DNA from: Planctomycetaceae bacterium
GTDB taxonomy: Bacteria > Planctomycetota > Planctomycetia > Pirellulales > Thermoguttaceae
DNA: 12,549 nucleotides
Assembly: GCA_003509805.1 (NCBI GenBank)
Contig: DOMV01000029.1
Span: 2,815 to 15,363 of the forward strand
Direction: 5' to 3'
The number at the start of each line of letters is the position of its first letter. Within the stretch, counting starts at the first letter, position 1. Below the pieces are notes generated by a model, which worked only from the letters and a program-made list of their open reading frames with translations, had not been told where the DNA came from and did no database searches. Positions 6,414 to 12,549 of this stretch are shown piece by piece. Position numbers and translations under genes: made by a program.

Positions 6414-8450
6414 TCAATGACTTCCAGTATACTCCTCTTCCTTGACGACTTCAAGAATCGGCTCGACTTGGCCGGCCGGGGTAAATCGTGCAAAAAGCAA
6501 ATCGCTTACCAGATTGTGTCCCAGCACGCTCCGGTTTGCGGTCGACGTCATGGAACGGTAGAGCAGATAGTGGTTTTTGCCGAATTGAAGCCGAAAGCCC
6601 GCGGCAAGGTCACGGGGAACGCCTTGCAGGTTTTCGCCGACCGTTAATTGCCGCCACGTATAGGGCTGCTTCATCCGGGCCGGAGAAAGATCGAACACGA
6701 GCGGGGCGAACAACCCGCTTCCCTTCGCCCAGAGCCGATGAACAAGACAACCGTTTTCGACGTCCAACGTCCCGCCGACCCGGCCCGTCGCACGGTTTTG
6801 GGAATCCACAATTTCCACCGATTTCCACTCGGGAAGCGCAAGCGGAAGAATCCGGGCAAGCGGAACTTCCTTCGTACCGTAGGGAACCGGCGGGCCGATC
6901 AGGAGCAGTTCCGTTTCCCGTTTTCCGTGTTTCCCACAATCGGAATGGACGGTGTTTCCGAGCGGAAAGGAAAGCTCATACTCGATCATGCCGGCGTGCG
7001 TCGACCGGTGCGAATCAACATCCTCCGGGAGGACGGCATCGGCCACCAGGAGCAATTCTTCATCGTGCATCAACAGGAAATGACGTTGGAGGCGCAAATG
7101 ATGCGAAAGTGCGCACTCCAGTTCCAAGTAATCGTACGCTGTTTCGATTTCCTCGCAGACGACATTCCAATGCCGTTCGATTTCGGGTGGCGTCAAAGCA
7201 CAGCCGACCCGGTTTTTTTTCCTGGAAGCATCGGGTTCGACGGGCTGGTCGTCGAAACGGATGGACGTTCGCCACGGACCGCTCGACAAGGTTTGGGAAC
7301 GGGCATTCAGCTCCGCGACAACGGCGGCATCGGTCCAACCGCCGAAAGGAGCGACATCGGGAACGGGTCCGGTCCTCCGGGCCGGGGAATCCGCACCGTC
7401 ATAGACGACCGTGAGGGAGGCGTCGTCATGTTCCCATCCGCTTTTCAGGACGGCCATGCCCGACCAGTCGGAAAAATAGGATTCCTGCGGCAAGGTTCGT
7501 ACATCGACCTCTTCGCGGCGCCGTTCCCCGAAGGTGCGCAGTCCCGGGAACATGACCAGGGCGATTTCGATGTCGTTCGGGTCGCGGTCAAGCGCGAGCG
7601 CGGTTTTCATCATATCCGAAAACGCACCGACGTGCGGATCCGCTTTTTTTCCCGAACGGTTTTCCGAAAGGACGACGTCGCCCGGCGGCGAAAGAACGGC
7701 GGTCCCGTTTTTGCGCATCAATCGAAGCGTCTGCCGGACGCACCATTCGTATTGTTTTTGAGCGGCGTTTTTCCACGGCAACTGTTCGACGCGCACCCCG
7801 ATATCCAGGCAACGGGTCCAGCACGACAGCAGGGGGCGAAGCAATCCGAGTTGCGACGCGTGCGGCAACCCTCCGCCGTCGAGCAAATCGATCAATCCGG
7901 CGTCCAACACTTCTTTTGCGTTACCGGTCGCCGCCCGGGTCGCTTTCAAATCGGGGAAAAGACAGGACAACGTCCAGGGAAGTTCGCCGCACAGAATCTG
8001 GTGCAGCAACGCGCTTACCGACCGGTCCCCTCCCAGCGGGCCCGATTCGCGAACACTCGCGGCGACGGCAAGCAGGGCGTCGAGCGTCTCCAGAAAGTCA
8101 GCCGGAGATCCCGCGTATGTTTTGGGATCTTCCGCAAGCCGCCAGACAAGGTTCAGGAGCGACAAACCGCCCGCCTCGGTGCATGCCGCCCGGAGTGCCT
8201 CTTCCAGACGTGTCCTGAAAGAGTTCGGCGACGCCTTGACGAGAGAAAACGTATCAATTCGCTCCCGCACGCCCGGTGCGACATGGCTCCAACAGTGACG
8301 CGAATAGGGGTTGTGAATTTCCAGCGATACGGTACGCGAAGAGGTTTGTTCGCACCAGAGTTTCCAGCCCGCACCGGGATCGCGTTTGAACGTTTGACGA
8401 ACCGTTTTGTCGGCCGAGGAATGGAGCGCGTGCAAAAATATTTCCGACAC
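6414..8450 (-). CDS. Heparinase II/III-like family protein
   Basis: This 678-residue protein most resembles the heparinase II/III family, which contains polysaccharide lyases with an alpha/alpha-toroid followed by a beta-sandwich. The resemblance is moderate. LLDGGGLPHASQLGLLRPLLSC (189-210) looks like the family's DGG-x-x-x-x-N helix segment. YFSDWSGMAVLKSGW (325-339) matches the start of the sandwich, where the family has 'dsGyavlrsgw'. HHLRLQRHFLLMHDEELLLVADAVL (about 447-471) matches the later 'R-x-x-hh-D' strands. The usual His-Ala motif at the active site is not obvious, so activity is uncertain. No signal peptide is seen, which is odd for a secreted lyase and argues for a cytoplasmic or non-enzymatic role. 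The start is GTG; a TGA lies in frame four codons upstream, so no earlier start is possible. No strong ribosome binding site is visible. Confidence 0.6.
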   Translation of the reverse strand: MSEIFLHALHSSADKTVRQTFKRDPGAGWKLWCEQTSSRTVSLEIHNPYSRHCWSHVAPGVRERIDTFSLVKASPNSFRTRLEEALRAACTEAGGLSLLNLVWRLAEDPKTYAGSPADFLETLDALLAVAASVRESGPLGGDRSVSALLHQILCGELPWTLSCLFPDLKATRAATGNAKEVLDAGLIDLLDGGGLPHASQLGLLRPLLSCWTRCLDIGVRVEQLPWKNAAQKQYEWCVRQTLRLMRKNGTAVLSPPGDVVLSENRSGKKADPHVGAFSDMMKTALALDRDPNDIEIALVMFPGLRTFGERRREEVDVRTLPQESYFSDWSGMAVLKSGWEHDDASLTVVYDGADSPARRTGPVPDVAPFGGWTDAAVVAELNARSQTLSSGPWRTSIRFDDQPVEPDASRKKNRVGCALTPPEIERHWNVVCEEIETAYDYLELECALSHHLRLQRHFLLMHDEELLLVADAVLPEDVDSHRSTHAGMIEYELSFPLGNTVHSDCGKHGKRETELLLIGPPVPYGTKEVPLARILPLALPEWKSVEIVDSQNRATGRVGGTLDVENGCLVHRLWAKGSGLFAPLVFDLSPARMKQPYTWRQLTVGENLQGVPRDLAAGFRLQFGKNHYLLYRSMTSTANRSVLGHNLVSDLLFARFTPAGQVEPILEVVKEEEYTGSH

Positions 8451-8575
8451 GGTTTGCTTTCAAAAGAGGTGAACGTTTGCCTGGAGACCGGCAACCGGAC
8501 GATTCATGATACCGTAAACGGCCTGATAATCCGCCCTCGCACCATCGCCCGCCGCTCGAACGATCCGTTTATGTC

Positions 8576-8581
8576 ATTATA
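8576..8581 (-). promoter_or_regulatory. Candidate -10 (TATAAT) for the heparinase-like gene
   Basis: A perfect TATAAT on the minus strand lies 125 bases upstream of the GTG at 8450, in the largest non-coding gap of the window. No good -35 is visible at 16-18 bases. The repeated 27-bp element lies about 50 bases further upstream, where an activator or repressor site could sit. It could drive the heparinase-like gene and perhaps tsaB. Confidence 0.4.
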
Positions 8582-8630
8582 CAAACAGGAGTTAGAGGTG
8601 AGTGCGGCAGGCAGACGTGACCAAAATGTT

Positions 8631-8657
8631 CGTTTTCTTCGCGTTTCCAGTAGAATT
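8631..8657 (+). promoter_or_regulatory. Candidate promoter/operator box, copy 2
   Basis: The element reads CGTTTTC, four bases, CGTTTCC, two bases, TAGAATT, and matches positions 2-28 at 24 of 27 bases. Read on the plus strand, the TAGAAT (8651-8656) points into the 3' end of the DUF4340 gene, so a promoter here would make antisense RNA. Read as an operator, it lies upstream of the leftward heparinase-like gene. A GAGG and an ATG (8675) follow on the plus strand, but the ORF they open (to 9163) looks like an antisense shadow. Confidence 0.45.
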
Positions 8658-8715
8658 TCCCCGTGAGGACACCGATGCCAAACAACTTTTTCGTTCTGGA
8701 AAACCCGTTGAAATG

Positions 8716-10764
8716 TCATTCTTCCGGCATTGATTCCGTCTTCGCGCCTTCTCCTCCGGATTCCGCTTTCTCTTCCTTTGTTGCCTCTTCCGCGTTCACT
8801 TCTTCAACTTCGCTTTCTTCAACTTCGCTTTCTTCCGCCGGCGTTTCCGGTGCCGAATCTTTCACCTCCGGTTCGGAAGTGTTCTCCTCTTCGTTCGTCG
8901 ACCCCGGCTCGTCCGATTTCAACGGCCCCTGCGAAAAAGAAGAAAGCCGGGGAATGAAACCGTCCTCGTTCATGAGGGGCAGGTCGGGTAAACGTCGATC
9001 CGAATCGTTTGCCGGTTCATGGGCATCCTCAGCCCGATCGTATCCGGCGCTGTCGTTGCCGATACCGGTGTTGCCGGCACCGTCGTCACCGGTTGTTTTC
9101 GAACGAAAAACATTCAGCCGTGTCAACCTGATTTTTTTATACACATTTTCCGGGATCACGTAATACCAGGGGGCGAATCGGGCATTGAGAGTCGCGGACC
9201 TTTTGTGTCCGTTCTCGATCGCAGTATTGTAAGCATCGAGAGCCCGCCGGTTTCGTTTTTCAATCTCCGCGTTTCGCTTCTGAGCCGCTTCGACGTCCTC
9301 GTCGGTGTACTTTTCAACGACGCTCGACGGGGAATCGTCTCCGGATACTTCCTTGTTTTCGACACCCGCATTATCGACATCCGCATTATCGGCATCCGTT
9401 TGAGAATCCGTTTGCTTCACAACCGGTTTTTCGGTCCCCGCGACCGGAACGGTATCAAGCGGTTCCGGTTCCGGCTTCGGGATCAGACCGGTGTCGAATT
9501 CCGTCGAAATAAACAGGAATCGATTGAAACCGACATCCGCGCCGTCCGTCGTTTCATCTCCGTCTTCCCCGGTGGACAAACTCGCCCGATCGCCGAATCT
9601 CAGGATATAACGAATCCCATCCTTCATCGTGATGCGGAAGTCGCCGTCTTTCGAAAGAATGCTCGTCTTTTCCCTCAAATTATCCTTCGGATCCTTCATC
9701 CGGACGACATTGAATCCGCACTCGACCATGGTCAGATCGGTTTCGAGCGTTTCGAGCGGATCGCCGCCGCGCAGCGCCGTCGCGATTTTTTCGGGCTTTT
9801 TGGCGACATCGACGATTCTCAAGTCGTTCAATGCGAGAACCGCCGCGTCCAGAGTCTCGTCGTTCAGTTCCTCGTCCGGCTTCATCTGCTGTTGGATATA
9901 CTGGTAATCCTTGCCGCGGAATCCCATCAACCGTTCAAGCCGCCATTTATCCTTCCCGGTCGCGTTGCCGTCGTAGGAAAGCGTGATGTCTCCGAGAAAA
10001 TCGGGTATCAGCCGGATCGTCGGCCGTCCCTGGTACATCCGTTCCTCCACTTCGAGAGTGTATTCGTCGACGAAAATGTCACGGATGTCAAGCGTATTGA
10101 TGTCGAGCAGGTTTTTCTCGATCCAATCCTCGAATTTCGTCGAGAACCTGTCCGCTTCGATGGCGACGATGTAAACCGCCTGTTCACCCACGAGCCGGAC
10201 ATACCGCTGGGGCGACTTCTCCGCCCGGTCGAAGGCGGCGTCGTCCGCGACCGCTTTGTTTTGGCTTGCCGCCACCGGTTTGCCGATAATCATATCGACA
10301 AGCGGCTCGTCATTGGCTGCGGTGATATTCACGCGAATTCCGATTCCTTCGCCGAGAGCGAGCTGGTCCGAAGTCGGGTCGATTACTCCGTACAGGATAT
10401 GATCCGCCGTCGTATCTTTCGCTTGGGAGGGCGATTCGGCAATTCCGAGAACCGTCAGATTGACCAGGGCGTCCGCGATTTTAGGCATGCGGTCTTTCGC
10501 ATCCGCCGGATAACCTTCATGGGAAGGAATCGTCCAGACACCGTTCTGCTCGGTGATGCGAAAACGCTGAACCCCTTCCAAGGTCGCCGCCCGAACAATC
10601 TCAAGTCCCTTGACGGCCAAGGGATCGACAAACTTGGGGAAAAGAGGTTTCCCGACCATTTCTTCCGATTTCAGTTCGACGGCTCTCGGTCGCAGTACGA
10701 TCGCAAGGACTGTCAGGAGAACCGCTATCGCCAAAAATATCGAGGTTTTTGTTGTCTCTTTCAT
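8716..10764 (-). CDS. DUF4340 domain-containing membrane-anchored protein
   Basis: This 682-residue protein matches the DUF4340 family as found in planctomycetes. There it is often linked to GldG-like ABC transporter gene clusters; no transporter gene is visible here. One N-terminal membrane helix (SIFLAIAVLLTVLAIVL) anchors it, with the rest probably outside the cytoplasm. The family-typical stretch NGVWTIPSHEGYPADAKDRM follows. Later, FAPWYYVIPENVYKKIRL marks the end of the conserved part. Two low-complexity regions stand out: an acidic Asp/Asn insertion near 9366-9450, and a Glu/Ser-rich tail of about 80 residues (8716-8960). The ATG at 10764 is preferred because the reading frame upstream offers only a TTG at 10788, and the helix starts just after it. 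No clear ribosome binding site is seen. The gap to the SecDF stop is 158 bases. Confidence 0.85.
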   Translation of the reverse strand: MKETTKTSIFLAIAVLLTVLAIVLRPRAVELKSEEMVGKPLFPKFVDPLAVKGLEIVRAATLEGVQRFRITEQNGVWTIPSHEGYPADAKDRMPKIADALVNLTVLGIAESPSQAKDTTADHILYGVIDPTSDQLALGEGIGIRVNITAANDEPLVDMIIGKPVAASQNKAVADDAAFDRAEKSPQRYVRLVGEQAVYIVAIEADRFSTKFEDWIEKNLLDINTLDIRDIFVDEYTLEVEERMYQGRPTIRLIPDFLGDITLSYDGNATGKDKWRLERLMGFRGKDYQYIQQQMKPDEELNDETLDAAVLALNDLRIVDVAKKPEKIATALRGGDPLETLETDLTMVECGFNVVRMKDPKDNLREKTSILSKDGDFRITMKDGIRYILRFGDRASLSTGEDGDETTDGADVGFNRFLFISTEFDTGLIPKPEPEPLDTVPVAGTEKPVVKQTDSQTDADNADVDNAGVENKEVSGDDSPSSVVEKYTDEDVEAAQKRNAEIEKRNRRALDAYNTAIENGHKRSATLNARFAPWYYVIPENVYKKIRLTRLNVFRSKTTGDDGAGNTGIGNDSAGYDRAEDAHEPANDSDRRLPDLPLMNEDGFIPRLSSFSQGPLKSDEPGSTNEEENTSEPEVKDSAPETPAEESEVEESEVEEVNAEEATKEEKAESGGEGAKTESMPEE
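8803..8832 (-). repeat. 15-bp tandem duplication in the acidic tail
   Basis: Two perfect adjacent 15-bp copies encode the repeated ESEVE motif in the Glu-rich C-terminus of the DUF4340 protein. This is a simple in-frame expansion within a disordered region. Confidence 0.8.
9366..9395 (-). repeat. 15-bp tandem duplication in the Asp/Asn linker
   Basis: Two adjacent 15-bp copies differ at one base and encode a repeated Asp-Ala-Asp-x-Asn type segment in the low-complexity insertion of the DUF4340 protein. Like the other repeats in the window it preserves the reading frame. Confidence 0.75.
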
Positions 10765-10894
10765 CGCTCGGGCAAAAATATCTCGCAAAGAATCAATGGG
10801 TATCGAAACCGAACGACCCGGTCCCGACGAATCCGCTCGCAGAATGCGTTCACAAAATCAATACGGTTTTTATCTGGAGCTCCGGTAGGGCGAA

Positions 10895-10914
10895 GCCGCC
10901 GCATCGGCGACGGC
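10895..10914 (-). terminator. Hairpin just after the SecDF stop codon
   Basis: On the minus strand an 8-bp stem (one G-T pair) closes a CGAT tetraloop, starting eight bases after the stop codon. No T-run follows. It may be a transcript end or a 3' stability hairpin for secDF. The 158-base gap that holds it has no other convincing signal. Confidence 0.4.
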
Positions 10915-10922
10915 ACAATCAA

Positions 10923-12549
10923 TCACTTGCTTCGAACAACCGCCCGCTGACGCATTTCGATCAGCCAAAGCAGAAGCGTGGAAGCAATGTAGATCGATCC
11001 GTAAGTACCGACGACGACCCCTGTCATCAAGGCGAAGGCGAAGGAATGGATTCCGTCACCGCCCCAGAAATAAAGGACGGCACAGGTAAACAACGTGGTC
11101 ATCGAAGTGAGCACCGTTCGGGAAAGCGTTTGGTTGATCGCGGCATTGATCATTTTACCGGTCAATAGCGGGCTTTTTCCCCGGTTTTCACGAATACGGT
11201 CGAACAGGATGATCGTATCGTTGAGCGAGTATCCGATCAAGGTCAGGAGTGCCGCGATCATGGTCAGGTCGATCTTGAATTCGTTCACCTGGAGGAAGCC
11301 GAGATAATTTGTGACATAGGCACTGAGCGCGACGAAACCGAGCACGATCAGGATGTTGTGGACAAGGGTCACGGTCGCGGCAATACCATAGACGATATGC
11401 TGGAAGCGGAACCACATGTAAATAACGATACATACGAGACTTCCGAGAACGGCAAGAATCGCGGAGTTCCGCGTGTCCGCCGCGACGCTTCCCCCGACCG
11501 TTGACGAGCTGGGGAAATACGGCGACGCATCCATTTCCGATTTCATCAAACCGAGCACGGTCTCGACCTGTTCACGCGACGCGGTTGTCGTGGAAAACGT
11601 CCATAGAATCGACGCCCCGTTGGAAGCGAGGACGCCTTCCTTGACGCTTTTCAAGGTATAACGGAAATCGCCGGACAGTTTCTGTTCGTCGACCAGACGT
11701 TGCCACCGGCCGTCGATCGCGCTCCGGAGCGCCGCCTCGGTCATGCTCGGGCAAATCACAAGGGAAACATCCAGGGCTTGTGGGTTCACAACGGTCGTGC
11801 TCGCGGCGTCCGCATTCGTAGTGCCTTCGTTCGAATCGGCCGCCTTTTCCAGGAAAGTATAGTCCAGTTTGTTATAGACAAGCGAATCCTTGAAAGCCTC
11901 CTTGATCTTTCCCGTCACGATCCGCAGGTAGGTTTCCGCATCGATCTCATCCTGGTGGGGCGTCGATGTCGTAATCATAAAATGCGTGTTCGGGGCGACC
12001 TTGATCCCGGTTTCCCTCGATTCTTTCTCGGCGGATTCCGGCAACAAACTCAGGTTGCTCACGCCGAGATCGTCGAGTTCGAGCGAGTTCAGCGTGGAAC
12101 GTACCGTGTCGATCGATTGCGAGGTTTTGAAAACGGCTTCGATCCCGACACCGCCCCCGAAATCGATCCCGAAAATACCCTTTCCGCGAGCCACGACGCC
12201 TGCCGCACCGACCAGGATCAGCAGGCAGGAGACAAGGACGGCGATCTTGCCGGCACCGATAAAGTCGATGCTCGTCCGGGTCATCAGCCGCAACATCGTG
12301 AACCGCGAAACCCAGCGATTCTTTTCGATCACATCCATGACTGTCCGGCTGCAATAAATCGCGGTATACATGCAGAAACCCACGCCGAGCACCAAGGTGA
12401 CGGCGAAACCTTTCACCTGCTCCGAACCGACCGCGTAGAGAATGACGCCGGTGATGATCGAGGTCAGGTTCGAGTCGACGATTGCCGAGGTGGCGCGACC
12501 GAATGCGTTGCGAATCGCCATTTTCATGGACGAGCCCGTCGCGAATTCC
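10923..12549 (-). CDS. secDF: Protein translocase SecD-SecF fusion, partial (N-terminus beyond right edge)
   Basis: SecDF is the inner-membrane accessory of SecYEG that uses the proton gradient to pull exported proteins across. The frame stays open to the window edge, and the Met at 12527 is internal: residues EFATGSS precede it. Counting from that Met, residues 1-72 are the end of SecD (MAIRNAFGRA, SNLTSIITGVILY, QVKGFAVTL). SecF follows: a helix near 95-113, GIDFGGGV (120-127), a periplasmic domain to about 345, then helices with VGGSV, WFRFQH, TLVHN (387-391) and GYSLNDTIILFDRIREN (432-448). Two differences from common SecF are visible: HN where most have HD, and VGG for VGP. The periplasmic part of about 210 residues is roughly twice the usual SecF length. 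SecD and SecF in one chain is known from several phyla, including Firmicutes and Planctomycetes. Confidence 0.95.
   Translation of the reverse strand, partial: EFATGSSMKMAIRNAFGRATSAIVDSNLTSIITGVILYAVGSEQVKGFAVTLVLGVGFCMYTAIYCSRTVMDVIEKNRWVSRFTMLRLMTRTSIDFIGAGKIAVLVSCLLILVGAAGVVARGKGIFGIDFGGGVGIEAVFKTSQSIDTVRSTLNSLELDDLGVSNLSLLPESAEKESRETGIKVAPNTHFMITTSTPHQDEIDAETYLRIVTGKIKEAFKDSLVYNKLDYTFLEKAADSNEGTTNADAASTTVVNPQALDVSLVICPSMTEAALRSAIDGRWQRLVDEQKLSGDFRYTLKSVKEGVLASNGASILWTFSTTTASREQVETVLGLMKSEMDASPYFPSSSTVGGSVAADTRNSAILAVLGSLVCIVIYMWFRFQHIVYGIAATVTLVHNILIVLGFVALSAYVTNYLGFLQVNEFKIDLTMIAALLTLIGYSLNDTIILFDRIRENRGKSPLLTGKMINAAINQTLSRTVLTSMTTLFTCAVLYFWGGDGIHSFAFALMTGVVVGTYGSIYIASTLLLWLIEMRQRAVVRSK

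Larger units (their letters stand above)
8451..8715. other. Largest intergenic gap, 265 bases
   Basis: The gap separates the end of the DUF4340 gene from the GTG of the heparinase-like gene. It holds the TATAAT and the repeated box listed separately. A 71-codon minus-strand ORF (8719-8504) starts with an ATG that overlaps the DUF4340 stop codon as ATGA. Its product resembles nothing I know and has no domain features, so I do not call it a gene. No tRNA-like fold or terminator with a T-run was seen. Confidence 0.5.

Noticed and set aside
6648..8666. 672-codon plus-strand ORF
   Set aside because: It is antisense to the heparinase-like gene, with an Arg/Gly-rich product typical of shadow frames in GC-rich DNA.
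8663..9163. Plus-strand ORF after the second box, with a GAGG before ATG 8675
   Set aside because: The Ser-rich product is the antisense of the Glu-rich DUF4340 tail. The upstream box keeps it worth a transcript check, but not a gene call.
9019..10950. 643-codon plus-strand ORF
   Set aside because: It is antisense to the DUF4340 gene and runs into the end of secDF. Its product resembles no family, whereas the minus strand matches DUF4340 and SecF.

Overview
The window looks like part of a planctomycete chromosome, probably from the Pirellulales or a relative. Three of the large proteins (the three-helix membrane protein at the left, the DUF4340 protein and the heparinase-like protein) have sequence features I associate with that phylum. 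Start codons include GTG, and clear Shine-Dalgarno sites are the exception. This assignment is inference from protein family resemblance. I see no rRNA, tRNA, CRISPR array, transposase or integrase.

Layout: a rightward gene (75-3180) meets a run of five leftward genes (12549 to 3224) tail to tail across a 43-base gap. The rightward gene encodes a membrane-anchored protein whose middle is a tandem array of 18-bp units coding QxQQGD. One extra A in the 17th unit (2140/2141) shifts the frame and causes an immediate stop, so the gene is now in two pieces (75-2147 and 2149-3180). Without that base it would encode one protein of about 1034 residues.

The leftward run, in order of transcription, is a SecD-SecF fusion cut by the right edge (12549-10923), a DUF4340 membrane-anchored protein (10764-8716), a heparinase II/III-like protein (8450-6414), tsaB for tRNA t6A synthesis (6317-5625), and an O-antigen ligase/polymerase-family protein with a TPR-like C-terminus (5539-3224). 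The genes share an orientation, but the gaps of 85-265 bases and the hairpins in them suggest several transcription units rather than one operon. Export (SecDF), envelope polysaccharide assembly (ligase family) and possible polysaccharide handling (heparinase-like) make this loosely an envelope-related neighbourhood. TsaB is a housekeeping gene within it.

No gap exceeds 300 bases. The largest (8451-8715) holds a perfect TATAAT on the minus strand. It also holds a 27-bp element that matches the first bases of the window at 24 of 27 positions. That element contains two 7-bp direct repeats one helical turn apart, followed by TAGAAT. This duplicated element and the frameshifted repeat gene are the two most interesting observations. 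I did not find evidence for a complete novel multi-gene system.
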